Origin: Rathayibacter iranicus NCPPB 2253 = VKM Ac-1602
GTDB taxonomy: Bacteria; Actinomycetota; Actinomycetes; Actinomycetales; Microbacteriaceae
Length of the DNA stretch: 64,000 nucleotides
Direction: 5' to 3'
Assembly: GCF_003149025.1 (NCBI RefSeq)
Contig: NZ_QGDV01000007.1
Location: forward strand, 62,001 to 126,000
Shown here: in pieces, positions 26,222 to 37,497 of the stretch
How positions within the stretch are numbered: position 1 is the first letter of the stretch
Layout of the letters: each line of letters begins with the position of its first letter
Position numbers and translations under genes: made by a program
The notes under the pieces: model-generated
Told to the model about the DNA's origin: nothing
The model's input: only the letters and a program-made list of their open reading frames with translations
Database searches by the model: none

Positions 26222-27271
26222 ATGTCGTTCTCCCGCTCCCCTCTCACTCGTCGCACTGCTCTCGCCGGCTTGCTCACGGCCGCCGCTGTCCCGCTGCTCG
26301 CCGGCTGTGTCCAGGGGGAAGGCGGCACCGGCGCGGCCGCCGCCGCCGCTGGAGGCACGCGGGGCGGCACCCTGACACTCGACTTCGCCACCTACAACCC
26401 GCTGAGCCTCGTCATCAAAGAGAAAGGCTGGCTCGAGGCAGCCCTCGCCGGCCAGCAGGTCACTGTCACCTGGGTGCAGTCCGCCGGCTCAAATAAGGCC
26501 AACGAGGCGCTGCGGGCCGGAGCGATCGACGTCGGCTCGACCGCTGGCTCCGCCGCCCTGCTCGCCCGCTCGAATGGCTCGCCGATCAGGACGATCGACA
26601 TCTTCTCCCAGCCGGAGTGGGCGGCCCTCGTCGTGCCGGCCGGCTCGCCGATCACATCGGTCGAGCAGCTCAAGGGCAAGCAGATCGCCGCGACCACGGG
26701 CACCGACCCCTACTTCTTCCTCGTGCAGGCGCTCGAGGCGGCCGGCCTCGGCATTGACGACGTGACGGTACAGAACCTCCAGCACGCCGATGGCTGGGCG
26801 GCGCTGCAGAACGGCTCCGTCGACGCCTGGGCTGGGCTCGACCCGATCATGGCGGGCGCCGAGGCGGCGGGAGCGACCCTGCTCTACCGCAACGTGGACT
26901 TCAACTCCTACGGTCTGCTCAACGCGACCGAGAGCTTCCTCGCCGAGAAGCCCGACCTCGCGCAGATTGTCGTCAACGCCTATGAGCACGCCCGGGCCTG
27001 GGCTCTCGAGAACCAGGACGAGACCGCGAGAATCCTCGCGTCGGTCGCAGGTCTCGATGTGGCGGTGGCGACCACGGTCATCACGCAGCGGAGCAATCTC
27101 GACGTCGACCACGTGCCCGGGTCCGCACAGACCACCGTGCTCGCGGTCATCGGGCCGATCTTCGTCGAGAACGGCGACGTTCCCTCGCAGCGGCAGGTCG
27201 ACGAGGCGCTCGGGGCGCTGATCGACGACACCTATGCGACGGCGGCCGATCCGAGCGCCATCGGCGCCTGA
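26222..27271 (+). CDS. ssuA: ABC importer substrate-binding lipoprotein, sulfonate/nitrate type
   Basis: A 349-residue extracellular binding protein anchored as a lipoprotein. The signal contains a twin-arginine pair (PLTRRTALAG) and the lipobox LLAGC, so it may use the Tat route. The NMT1/SsuA fold follows: IKEKGWLEAALAGQQVTVTWVQ, a Gly-Ser rich pocket (AGAIDVGSTAGSAALL) and DAWAGLDPIMAGAE. The ligand is probably an organosulfonate or similar anion, by family only. It lies between the ATPase and permease genes. Confidence 0.87.
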   Translation: MSFSRSPLTRRTALAGLLTAAAVPLLAGCVQGEGGTGAAAAAAGGTRGGTLTLDFATYNPLSLVIKEKGWLEAALAGQQVTVTWVQSAGSNKANEALRAGAIDVGSTAGSAALLARSNGSPIRTIDIFSQPEWAALVVPAGSPITSVEQLKGKQIAATTGTDPYFFLVQALEAAGLGIDDVTVQNLQHADGWAALQNGSVDAWAGLDPIMAGAEAAGATLLYRNVDFNSYGLLNATESFLAEKPDLAQIVVNAYEHARAWALENQDETARILASVAGLDVAVATTVITQRSNLDVDHVPGSAQTTVLAVIGPIFVENGDVPSQRQVDEALGALIDDTYATAADPSAIGA

Positions 27272-27306
27272 GCGGCTCCCCCTTCCTTCGACCCGAGGAG
27301 ACGACC

Positions 27307-28221
27307 ATGGTGATCCGTGACAGCGAGACGGTGACCGACGCCGATGCCGCGCGGGGCGGGCTCGTGCAGGCGCCCGACGCGGTCCAGATCGCGGTAGTCA
27401 GCCGCTCAGCGGCAGCGCCGCGGAGCCCGCTTCGTGACGAACATATGGCCGGCGCTCGGGCGCTGAGCTCGCGGCGCTGGTTCGTCGTAGCGGGCGGGGC
27501 GATCCTCCCGGCGCTTCTGCTCGCGGCTTGGCAACTGGCGACGACGACAGGACTCGTCTCGGTCTCGGTGTTCCCGTCGCCCGCGATGGTGTGGGCGGCC
27601 GGCGTCGACCTCGCCCGGCGCGGCGACCTGGGGCAGGATGTCGCCATCTCGACGCAGCGCGTTCTGATCGGCTTCGCCCTCGGCTCTGCCCTCGGGCTCA
27701 TCGTGGGAGCGCTCTTCGGGCTCTCTCGCGTCTGGGAGGTCATCCTCGGGCCGACGCTCGGCGCGATCCGCGCGGTGCCCTCGCTCGCCTGGGTACCCCT
27801 CTTGCTGCTCTGGATGGGCATCGGCGAGGAGTCAAAGGTCACGCTGATTACCATCGGCGCGTTCTTCCCCGTCTTCACCACGGTGGCGACAGCCCTCGGC
27901 CATGTCGACCGGCACCTCGTGGAGGCGGGACGCGCCTTCGGCCTCTCGGGGGTGCGGCTTTTCACCTCCGTACAACTGCCAGCTGTGATCCCCTCGGTGA
28001 TTTCAGGTCTTCGCCTGGCGCTCGCGCAATCGTGGCTGTTCCTCGTCGCCTCCGAACTGATCGCCTCGTCGATGGGACTCGGCTTCCGCCTCACCGACAG
28101 CCAAAGCAACGGCCGGATCGACCGGGTGTTCCTCACGATCATCCTGCTGGCCGTCCTCGGCACGCTCACCGACGCCGTGGTCGGCGTGTTCCAGCGCTAC
28201 GCCGTCAGGAGATGGGCATGA
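27307..28221 (+). CDS. ssuC: ABC importer permease, sulfonate/nitrate type
   Basis: A 304-residue inner membrane permease with a soluble N-terminus of ~55 residues and six helices. The coupling-helix motif typical of BPD_transp_1 is present as EAGRAFGLSGVRLFTSVQLPAVIPSVISG. The ATG at 27307 has a CGAGGAG ribosome site. Its stop overlaps the start of the acetyl-CoA synthetase gene by four bases (ATGA), so the importer and the synthetase are one operon. Confidence 0.87.
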   Translation: MVIRDSETVTDADAARGGLVQAPDAVQIAVVSRSAAAPRSPLRDEHMAGARALSSRRWFVVAGGAILPALLLAAWQLATTTGLVSVSVFPSPAMVWAAGVDLARRGDLGQDVAISTQRVLIGFALGSALGLIVGALFGLSRVWEVILGPTLGAIRAVPSLAWVPLLLLWMGIGEESKVTLITIGAFFPVFTTVATALGHVDRHLVEAGRAFGLSGVRLFTSVQLPAVIPSVISGLRLALAQSWLFLVASELIASSMGLGFRLTDSQSNGRIDRVFLTIILLAVLGTLTDAVVGVFQRYAVRRWA

Positions 28222-30263
28222 GCGCCCGGGAGGGAGTGTCGTCCGTGAACGACACCCTTGCCAGCCTCCTTGATGAGCACCGGCGCTTTCCGCCTCCCGA
28301 GGGCTTCGCCGCCACGGCGAACGTGGGACAGGAGGAGTACGCGCGGGCGGCCACCGATCCGGTCGCATTCTGGGAGGAGGCGGCGCGGCGCCTCGACTGG
28401 GCTGAACCGTGGCACACCGCACACACCTGGGAGCCGGCGGTTCCGCTCCCCGACGGCTCTCTCTCGGTGCCGCGCGCGACCTGGTTCGAGGGCGGACGCC
28501 TCAACGTCGCCGAGAACTGCGTCGACCGCCACGTCACTGCCGGTCGGGGCGAGAAGGTCGCGCTGCACTTCGAGGGCGAGCGCGGCGACCGGCGCTCGAT
28601 CACCTATGCGCAGCTGCAACGCGATGTCGCGCGCGCCGCGCATGCGCTGGCCGAGCTCGGAGTCGGATTCGGCGACCGCGTCGTCGTCTACCTCCCGGTG
28701 ATCCCCGAGACCGTCGTTATCACCCTGGCGATCGCACGCATCGGAGCCGTCCACTCCCTCGTCTTCGGCGGGTTTTCCGCGGACGCGGTGCGGTTGCGTG
28801 TCGAGGACACCGGCGCGAAGCTGCTGGTCACCACGGACGGGCAGTTCCGCCGTGGTGCGGCTGTGCCGGTGAAGGCGAACGCCGACCAGGCGGTCGAGGG
28901 CGTCGAGTCGATCGAGCACGTCCTCGTCGTCCGGCGCACGGGCGACTCCGACGTCCCCTGGACCCCGGGCCGCGACGTCTGGTGGCACGAGCTGGTCGAC
29001 GCGCAGAGCGACGTCCACGACGCCGAGGCCTTCGACTCCGAGACGCCGCTATTCATCATCTACACCTCCGGAACGACCGGGAAGCCCAAGGGGCTGGTGC
29101 ACACGAGCGGCGGCTACCTCACCCAGGCTTCCTGGACTCACTGGGCGGTATTCGACGCGAAGCCAGACGACGTTCACTGGTGCACCGCCGACCTGGCCTG
29201 GGTGACAGCGCACACCTATGAAATCTACGGCCCGCTTTCGAACGGGCTAACCCAGGTGATCTACGAGGGGACCCCCAGCACTCCGCACCCGGCGCGGCAC
29301 TTCGAGATCATCGAGCGCTACGGAGTCACCGTGTACTACACGGCGCCCACGCTGATCCGCACGCTGAAGACCTGGTTCCCCGAGGGGGTGCCGGAGCAGT
29401 ACGACCTCTCGAGTCTGCGCCTGCTGGGCACGGTCGGCGAGTCGATCAACCCGGAGGCATGGGTCTGGTTTCACCAGGCGATCGGGCGCGGGCGCTGCCC
29501 GATCGTGGACACCTGGTGGCAGTCCGAGACGGGTGCCGCAGTGATGTGTCCCCTGCCCGGCGTCTCGACGCTCAAGCCCGGCTCCTCGCTCGGCGCTCTA
29601 CCCGGGCTCGGCGCCCTCGTCGTGGACGAGCACGGCGAGCGAGTCCCTAACGGCTCCGGCGGTTACCTCGTCGTCGACCGCACCGGGCCGGCGCTCGCGC
29701 GCACCGTCTGGGGGAACCCGGAACGATACCGCGACTCCTACTGGGAGCGCTTTGCCTCCCGGGGCTACTTCTTTTCGGGCGACGGCGCCAAGTACGACGC
29801 CGACGGCGACATCTGGGTGCTCGGTCGTGTGGATGACGTCATCAACGTCTCGGGACACCGGCTGTCGACCATCGAGATCGAATCGGCGCTCGTCGCCCAC
29901 CCCGCCGTCGGCGAGGCCGGAGTCGTCGGGGTCGCCGACGCAGTGACGGGGCAAGCGATCGCGGCATTCGTGATCCCCTCCGACGAGGCCGTCGACCGCG
30001 CGGAGGAGGACCCGGCCTACTGGAGCGCACTCGGCGTCACCCTCTCGGCGCGGCTGCGCGACCACGTCGCCACCGCGATCGGTCCCATCGCCAAGCCCCG
30101 AGACGTCGTGGTGGTGCCGGATCTACCCAAGACCCGCTCCGGCAAGATCATGCGGCGGCTGCTCGGCGACATCCGCGACGGGCGCGCGCTCGGCGACGTG
30201 ACGAGCCTTCAAGACGACACCGTGCCGGCGCGGATTGCGCGCATCGTCGCGGCGCGCGGCTGA
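28218..30263 (+). CDS. acsA: Acetyl-CoA synthetase (AMP-forming)
   Basis: A 681-residue ANL-family ligase activating acetate to acetyl-CoA in the cytosol. Motifs in order: phosphate loop YTSGTTGKPKG, TADLAWVTAHTYEIYGPL, VDTWWQSETG (adenine site), RGYFFSGDGAKYDADGDIW, hinge LGRVDDVINVSGHR and the catalytic Lys in LPKTRSGKIMRR, which is the acetylation target in known Acs proteins. About 30 residues longer than E. coli Acs. The ATG at 28218 overlaps the permease stop and has AGGAG upstream. Being in an importer operon suggests the transported substrate may yield acetate. Confidence 0.92.
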   Translation: MSAREGVSSVNDTLASLLDEHRRFPPPEGFAATANVGQEEYARAATDPVAFWEEAARRLDWAEPWHTAHTWEPAVPLPDGSLSVPRATWFEGGRLNVAENCVDRHVTAGRGEKVALHFEGERGDRRSITYAQLQRDVARAAHALAELGVGFGDRVVVYLPVIPETVVITLAIARIGAVHSLVFGGFSADAVRLRVEDTGAKLLVTTDGQFRRGAAVPVKANADQAVEGVESIEHVLVVRRTGDSDVPWTPGRDVWWHELVDAQSDVHDAEAFDSETPLFIIYTSGTTGKPKGLVHTSGGYLTQASWTHWAVFDAKPDDVHWCTADLAWVTAHTYEIYGPLSNGLTQVIYEGTPSTPHPARHFEIIERYGVTVYYTAPTLIRTLKTWFPEGVPEQYDLSSLRLLGTVGESINPEAWVWFHQAIGRGRCPIVDTWWQSETGAAVMCPLPGVSTLKPGSSLGALPGLGALVVDEHGERVPNGSGGYLVVDRTGPALARTVWGNPERYRDSYWERFASRGYFFSGDGAKYDADGDIWVLGRVDDVINVSGHRLSTIEIESALVAHPAVGEAGVVGVADAVTGQAIAAFVIPSDEAVDRAEEDPAYWSALGVTLSARLRDHVATAIGPIAKPRDVVVVPDLPKTRSGKIMRRLLGDIRDGRALGDVTSLQDDTVPARIARIVAARG

Positions 30264-30470
30264 GGCCGAATCAGACGCAGTGCCCGAGTTCACCTGTGTC
30301 TTGACGCCGGCAACGGCACTCTGAGCGTCCTCCGTGCAGAAGGACGGACCGGCGTCAATGTGGTGACCGCGCACCGGATCCTCGATGCGCAGAACGCGAC
30401 GGATCACACCGACTGAATAAGTCTCATGCTAGCCTCTGGGCACGAATGGGAATCCGAGTTAGGGAAAGCA

Positions 30471-31412
30471 ATGGGTCTATTTAAGCGCAATAAGAAGATG
30501 CCGCAACCGACGGATCGGATCGAGTGGGTGACAGCGACGGCGCGACGAATACTCGCCGAGCGGGGTATCGAGGCCACCGTCCAGCATGGCGAGAAGCCCG
30601 AAGACGTGATGCTTATCGATGCCGACGGGCGGTGCTACCCGCTCTTCACCATGCTTGCGAAAACGGACGGGGCGTCGATTGCTGAGGCGGAAGACATCAT
30701 CGCCGATCACATCAGCCCACTCCTCACCTTCGACAAGACACTCGACATAGCGAACTTCTCGCCCGAGGAACTCCGTCTGCGCATCCGCACCCGTCTCTTG
30801 CACGCTTCGGAGGGCCAGCCGGACGGACCGTCGCTCCGCTACGCCCGGCCGTTTTCGGATGGCATCGTCATCGCCCTGTGCATCGACCTTCCCAACGCCG
30901 TGATGATGCTCAGCGACGAAAACATTCGCACGCTCGCACTGGGCGAGGACGAGCTGTACGCCTTTGGGCAGCTGAACACCGACCGCGAGGCCATTGATCA
31001 ACGATATGAGGCATCTCCTGGAGTCGAGGTCATCGTCGGCAATTCTCTCTTCACCGCCTCAAAGGCTGCGAATCTTCCCGCAGTCATTGGTTCCGCACCA
31101 TTCGGAACCTTTTTCACAATTCCCTATCGACACATGCTTATCACTCTGCCTCTCACCGGGCCGGAGACCCTCGAAGCGGTGCAGCAACTCGTCGGGGTGA
31201 CCATGCAGGCGATCGGCGATGGGCTGGTGCCCGGGGGCGTGCTCTCTCTGAACGTCCATTTCTCTCGCGGAGGCGTCGTCACGCCGGTCTCGTCAATCGA
31301 CGAGACCGGTAAAATTACCCTCCGCGTCGACGAGCGGCTTCGGCAAGCACTCGAAGATTCGGCCACGAACGGGGAAGATCTCGGGACTGCTGAGGGGTCG
31401 GTCGACTCCTGA
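30471..31412 (+). CDS. DUF1444-like hypothetical protein
   Basis: A 313-residue soluble protein. The segment ALCIDLPNAVMMLSDENIRTLALGEDELYAFGQLN has the layout of DUF1444 (Bacillus YtpQ-like) proteins, in which a predicted acidic protein is followed by a 'let ... LP.. M..L..E.L' pattern. The similarity is judged by eye. No catalytic motif is apparent. The ATG at 30471 has AGGGAAAG upstream and begins MGLFKRNKKM; the frame continues upstream but without support. Confidence 0.5.
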   Translation: MGLFKRNKKMPQPTDRIEWVTATARRILAERGIEATVQHGEKPEDVMLIDADGRCYPLFTMLAKTDGASIAEAEDIIADHISPLLTFDKTLDIANFSPEELRLRIRTRLLHASEGQPDGPSLRYARPFSDGIVIALCIDLPNAVMMLSDENIRTLALGEDELYAFGQLNTDREAIDQRYEASPGVEVIVGNSLFTASKAANLPAVIGSAPFGTFFTIPYRHMLITLPLTGPETLEAVQQLVGVTMQAIGDGLVPGGVLSLNVHFSRGGVVTPVSSIDETGKITLRVDERLRQALEDSATNGEDLGTAEGSVDS

Positions 31413-31568
31413 TCTGTGGCGACCAATGGTCGCTGTCGGAAAGATGGCAACCGTGCCGCAGCCGCATCCGGAAGAGTTCCGTCAGTCTGTCGTCGCTTGG
31501 AAGGGTGACGGCCGCGGCCGTCTTGGCGACTGATTCCCCATGCCGAAGCTCGGCGGCCCCATCCGGAG

Positions 31569-31580
31569 TAGCGTGAGGCC
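31569..31580 (+). promoter_or_regulatory. Leaderless promoter -10 box of nadE
   Basis: TAGCGT at 31569-31574 is followed by six bases and the GTG start at 31581, with no ribosome site. Confidence 0.45.
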
Positions 31581-32402
31581 GTGCGCGACGTCCAACAGCA
31601 GATCATCTCCGAGCTCCACGTCTCCCCCACCGTCGATCCAGCCGCAGAGGTTGATCGGCGCAGCGGCTTCCTCGCCGACTACCTCCGCAGCACCGGCGCG
31701 AAGGGCCTCGTCCTCGGCATCAGCGGCGGACAGGATTCGAGCCTCGCCGGCCGACTCTGCCAGCTCGCGGTCGAGCGGGTGCGCGCCAGCGGTGGCGACG
31801 CCTCCTTCATCGCAGTGCGCCTGCCGTACCGCGTGCAGGCCGACGAGGAGGACGCCCAGCTGGCCCTCACGTTCATCCGGCCGGACCGCCAGGTCGTCTT
31901 CGACATCCGTCAGGGGGTCGATGGGATCGCCGCAGCGTTCGGCGATGCGGTTGGCGAAACGCTTTCTGACTTCGTCAAGGGCAATGTCAAGGCCCGCGCC
32001 CGGATGATCGCGCAATACGCCATCGCCGGCCAGACCGGCATGCTCGTCGTCGGAACCGATCACGCGGCAGAGGCGGTGACCGGCTTCTTCACCAAGTTCG
32101 GCGACGGCGGCGCCGACGTCCTCCCGCTGACCGGCTTGACGAAGCGCCAGGGCCGCTCGCTCCTCGAACACCTGGACGCTCCAGCCCGGCTGTACGAGAA
32201 GGCGCCGACCGCCGATCTCCTGGATGAGAACCCGGGCCAGCCAGACGAGTCAAACCTCGGCCTGGTCTACGCCGATCTCGACACGTACCTCGAGGGCGGC
32301 GACGTGGATCCGGCAGTCGCAGCCGCGATCGAGGCGCGGTACGCCGCGACCGAACACAAGCGCCAGGTACCGCTGTCGATGTTCGACGACTGGTGGCGCT
32401 GA
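31581..32402 (+). CDS. nadE: Ammonia-dependent NAD+ synthetase
   Basis: A 273-residue cytosolic enzyme making NAD+ from nicotinate adenine dinucleotide, ATP and ammonia. The PP-loop of N-type ATP pyrophosphatases is [33 protein letters not shown] and [27 protein letters not shown] are NadE hallmarks, and the C-terminus holds [14 protein letters not shown]. The protein lacks a glutaminase domain, so it uses free ammonia. Translation starts at GTG 31581, leaderless from TAGCGT. Confidence 0.95.
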   Translation: MRDVQQQIISELHVSPTVDPAAEVDRRSGFLADYLRSTGAKGLVLGISGGQDSSLAGRLCQLAVERVRASGGDASFIAVRLPYRVQADEEDAQLALTFIRPDRQVVFDIRQGVDGIAAAFGDAVGETLSDFVKGNVKARARMIAQYAIAGQTGMLVVGTDHAAEAVTGFFTKFGDGGADVLPLTGLTKRQGRSLLEHLDAPARLYEKAPTADLLDENPGQPDESNLGLVYADLDTYLEGGDVDPAVAAAIEARYAATEHKRQVPLSMFDDWWR

Positions 32403-32426
32403 CTCGGACGAGCCTCGAGATCGGCC

Positions 32427-32472
32427 CGGACGGACGAGATCTCCTGCCGCGGCGGGGTATCTCGTCCGTCCG
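32427..32472. repeat. Perfect 14-bp hairpin between convergent genes
   Basis: The arms 32427-32440 (CGGACGGACGAGAT) and 32459-32472 are exact reverse complements with an 18-base GC-rich loop. It lies between the nadE stop and the convergent deaminase stop and probably ends both transcripts. Just after it is a direct repeat of ATTTCGCGA. Confidence 0.65.
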
Positions 32473-32498
32473 TCGGCATTTCGCGACATTTCGCGAGA

Positions 32499-33062
32499 TT
32501 AGGGGGTGGCGCGGGAGACCGTGAGGGCCTCGTTGCGGAGCACGACGTCGATGCCACGTGCCTCGAACTGGGCGGCCCAGTCCTCGCGCATCGGGCCCTC
32601 GTCGAACGTGCTGATCTCCTCCAGCTCGGGTCCCGAGCCCGCGACGACCAACCGGCGAATCCCCGACCATAGCGTCGCCCCGTAGCACTGCACGCACGGC
32701 CGCCAGTTGACGACAAGCTCGTGCACGGGGAGGCCCTCGCCGCCGAGGTCCCAGGTGCTTAGCGCAGTCTGCGCCAGACCGAGCGCCGTGACCTCTGCGT
32801 GCCCGGAGGAGACTCCACTCGCGAGGACCACGTTCACTCCAACCGAGACGAGGCGGCCGGAGTCGCGCTCGACGACAATCGCCGCGAACGGTCCGCCGTT
32901 GCCCTCACGGAAGTTTCGGTCGGCGAGGGTGTGCACGAGAGCCATCCGCGCTTCGAGCGTCGGAAGGACCTCGGGAACGTCGCTGAGCGCGTCCTCGATC
33001 CAGGCGGGCAGAGCGATCTCGTAGCGGGTGGCGAGCCGGTCGATGTTCACGGGGTACTCCAT
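32499..33062 (-). CDS. Nucleoside deaminase (cytidine/guanine deaminase fold)
   Basis: A 187-residue zinc deaminase. The zinc ligand and catalytic Glu lie in SGHAEVTAL and the two Cys ligands in RPCVQC, as in the guanine/tRNA-adenosine deaminase group. The region GNGGPFAAIVVERDSGRLVSVGVN is typical of GuaD-like proteins. The base specificity is not certain. The ATG at 33062 begins MEYPVNIDRL; a longer frame would add 23 unlikely residues. Confidence 0.82.
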   Translation of the reverse strand: MEYPVNIDRLATRYEIALPAWIEDALSDVPEVLPTLEARMALVHTLADRNFREGNGGPFAAIVVERDSGRLVSVGVNVVLASGVSSGHAEVTALGLAQTALSTWDLGGEGLPVHELVVNWRPCVQCYGATLWSGIRRLVVAGSGPELEEISTFDEGPMREDWAAQFEARGIDVVLRNEALTVSRATP

Positions 33063-33246
33063 CAGGCGGGGCGGGCGGGCGAGCAGCCAGCACTTAACGC
33101 AGAGTTGGCCGGGGTGCCTTCTGCTAGCCACTGACCCACTCCGCCGTCAATAACCAAGCCGTCGTTAGCAGATAAGCGGATGTCGGGCCGCGCGGAGGAA
33201 GTCATCCTTGTTGCCACAACCCCAGCCCCACGCTCCGCTGTATTGG

Positions 33247-34296
33247 TTACGGACGCACGAGCGTCTTGATCGCACGACGCTCGTCCATCGCTGCGTACGC
33301 CTCGGCGATGTGCTCGAGCGGCAGCTCGAGGTCGAAGACCAGGCCGGGCTCGATCGCTCCGCTGAGCACATCGGGGAGCAGCTCCGCCATGTAACCGCGC
33401 ACCGGCGCCACCCCGCCGTTCACGCCCACGTTCGATCCGAACATCTGCCGCACGGGCAGCTCGGGACCGCCGTTCGGGACGCCGACATAGCCGACCATCC
33501 CACCGGGGCGCGCGGAGTCGAGCGCCTGCTGCATCGACTCCTTGGTGCCGACGCACTCAAGCACGCAGTCGGCTCCGATGCCGTCGGTCAGTTCGCGGAC
33601 ACGTGCGACGCCCTCGTCGCCGCGGGTCTCGACGATGTGCGTCGCACCGAACCGTCGAGCGAGATTTTGGCGCGACTCATGCCGTGACATCGCAATGATG
33701 GTGGTCGCTCCGAGGCGCTTGGCCGCGAGGACGGCGCAAAGGCCGACCGCGCCGTCTCCGACCACTGCGACCGTCGAGCCGACCGTCACTCCCGCGGACA
33801 CGGCCGCGTGGTGACCGGTGCCCATCACGTCGGCCAGCGTCAGCAGGCTCGGAATGAGCGCCGGATCGGGGTCGGTGCCGACACGGAAAAGCGTGCCGTC
33901 GGCGAGCGGAACGCGCACCTTCTCGCCCTGGGCGCCATCCGCGAAGCCGTCCTCGCGCACCTCCGCACCCCACCAGCCGCCCGCGAGGCAGGAGGTCGAA
34001 ACACCGTTAGCGCAGTTCAGGCAGGTTCCGTCGCAGATGTAGAAGGGGGCGATCACAAAGTCGCCGACAGCGACATCGTGCACGTCCTCGCCGACGGCCT
34101 CGACAACGCCGACGAACTCGTGGCCAATGCGATGCGCCTCCTTCGTGGGAGTGACACCCCGGTAGGGCCAGAGGTCAGAGCCGCAGACGCAGGCGGCCGT
34201 GACGCGGACGATCGCGTCGCGCCCGGTCGACAACTGCGGGTCGGGGACCTCCTCGAGCCGGATGTCGCGTTCGCCGTGGATCAGTGTTGCTCGCAT
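33247..34296 (-). CDS. Zinc-dependent alcohol dehydrogenase family protein
   Basis: A 349-residue medium-chain dehydrogenase. Catalytic zinc ligands: CGSDLWPYRG and HRIGHEFVG. Structural zinc: CDGTCLNCANGVSTSCL (four Cys). NAD(P) Rossmann motif: VVGDGAVGLCAVLAA. The C-terminal substrate region is normal. The substrate alcohol or aldehyde is unknown. The ATG at 34296 begins MRATLIHGERDIRL and is preceded by AGGAG; no partner genes are linked. Confidence 0.9.
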   Translation of the reverse strand: MRATLIHGERDIRLEEVPDPQLSTGRDAIVRVTAACVCGSDLWPYRGVTPTKEAHRIGHEFVGVVEAVGEDVHDVAVGDFVIAPFYICDGTCLNCANGVSTSCLAGGWWGAEVREDGFADGAQGEKVRVPLADGTLFRVGTDPDPALIPSLLTLADVMGTGHHAAVSAGVTVGSTVAVVGDGAVGLCAVLAAKRLGATTIIAMSRHESRQNLARRFGATHIVETRGDEGVARVRELTDGIGADCVLECVGTKESMQQALDSARPGGMVGYVGVPNGGPELPVRQMFGSNVGVNGGVAPVRGYMAELLPDVLSGAIEPGLVFDLELPLEHIAEAYAAMDERRAIKTLVRP

Positions 34297-34414
34297 GAAT
34301 ACTCCTGGTATGGAGAGGGGTAGGACGCTTTCTACGCTACGCCCGCGTCGTGCGGCGGACGTCGGACCGAGGGGGGCTTGCACGGCGGCGCCTCCGCCTG
34401 ACACTTGAGTGCGA

Positions 34415-35083
34415 TCACGGCGGCGCCTCCGCCCAGCCGTCCCGCCCCACGACGACGTGCGCGATGAACCGCAGCCCACACGCCTCCGCCCCTTCGGCGA
34501 GCGCTCGCGTCGCTGCCCGGTCGGAGGGCAGCACAACCGCTTCACCTGGATGGCTGTGCGCGAGTCCGACTCCCGTGGCGCCGCGGGCGAGTACCTCGGC
34601 CAAGACGGTCGGCACCGGGAGCTCCGCGTGGGCGGGGGCGCCGTCGGCCAACGTCAGGACATCGCGGACGATGCCCGACTCGCCGAGGGCGACCGCCAGC
34701 ACCGTCTCGAGCGGGCGGGCGGCGAGGAACGGAATGACCAGCTCGGCGAGCCCGTCCGCATCCGTCACGCGAGTGGCACGCGACGCGCGGTTCATCCGCC
34801 GACGCAGCTCGAAGGAGGCGACCAACCGGCACGCGGCGACCTCGCCGACTCCGCGATGCCGCATCAGATCGACCACGCCAGCGCGCGCAACCGCGTCGAT
34901 GCCGCCGAAACGGGCCAGGAGGCGCTGCGCCACGACGGTCGCGTTGGCGCCGCGCACTCCCGCTCCGATGAGCACGGCGAGCGTCTCGGCATCGGTCAGC
35001 GCCCCAGGGCCGCGCGCACGCAGGCGCTCTCGCGGCCGCTGCTCGGGAGCGAGGTCGGCCATGCGCGGCGATTCGAAGGACAT
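34415..35083 (-). CDS. radC: RadC-like JAB-domain protein
   Basis: A 222-residue protein with a helix-hairpin-helix region (VVDLMRHRGVGEVAACRLVASFEL) and a C-terminal MPN/JAB domain. The metal motif HSHPGEAVVLPSD keeps the H-x-H...S..D ligand order; the loop before it differs from the usual HNHPSGD. RadC-family activity is not established despite the name. The ATG at 35083 begins MSFESPRMADLAP. Just upstream lie DnaA-box-like sequences and a long hairpin. Confidence 0.85.
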   Translation of the reverse strand: MSFESPRMADLAPEQRPRERLRARGPGALTDAETLAVLIGAGVRGANATVVAQRLLARFGGIDAVARAGVVDLMRHRGVGEVAACRLVASFELRRRMNRASRATRVTDADGLAELVIPFLAARPLETVLAVALGESGIVRDVLTLADGAPAHAELPVPTVLAEVLARGATGVGLAHSHPGEAVVLPSDRAATRALAEGAEACGLRFIAHVVVGRDGWAEAPP

Positions 35084-35198
35084 GCCCGCGACGCTACGCA
35101 GGCCACCGTCGCCGCGGGCGCCCGCGACCGCATCTGTGGACAATCGAGCCCTCTCCACCCCCTGTGGAGGAGCCTCCTCCGCCGCTCGCCGCCGCGAG

Positions 35199-35246
35199 TG
35201 TCCAAAAGTTGTCGCACTCGGCGTCGAGTGCGACAACTTTTGGACA
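35199..35246. repeat. Perfect 22-bp hairpin between clpB and radC-like gene
   Basis: The arms 35199-35220 and 35225-35246 pair without mismatch around a 4-base GCGT loop and include TCCAAAAGTTGTCGCACTCG. The stem extends three more pairs (one G-U). It lies 20 bases past the clpB stop. It may terminate clpB or be a mobile palindrome like those at 21984 and 63837, but its sequence differs from theirs. Confidence 0.75.
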
Positions 35247-35265
35247 TTCGAACGGCGACGGCGGC

Positions 35266-37422
<2,157 letters not shown>

Positions 37423-37446
37423 GATGGTCTCCTCCATGGATCGAAA

Positions 37447-37467
37447 GTTGAGTGCTTCCCACTCAAC
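37447..37467 (-). promoter_or_regulatory. HAIR operator (HspR site) of clpB
   Basis: GTTGAGT-N7-ACTCAAC is centred about 35 bases upstream of the clpB start. It matches the HspR-associated inverted repeat CTTGAGT-N7-ACTCAAG in all but the two outermost bases. HspR represses dnaK/clpB operons in actinobacteria until heat stress. The site lies outside the coding region on the promoter side. Confidence 0.85.
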
Positions 37468-37497
37468 TTAGCTCTTGGAGCGCCTATTCCCGAGTAG

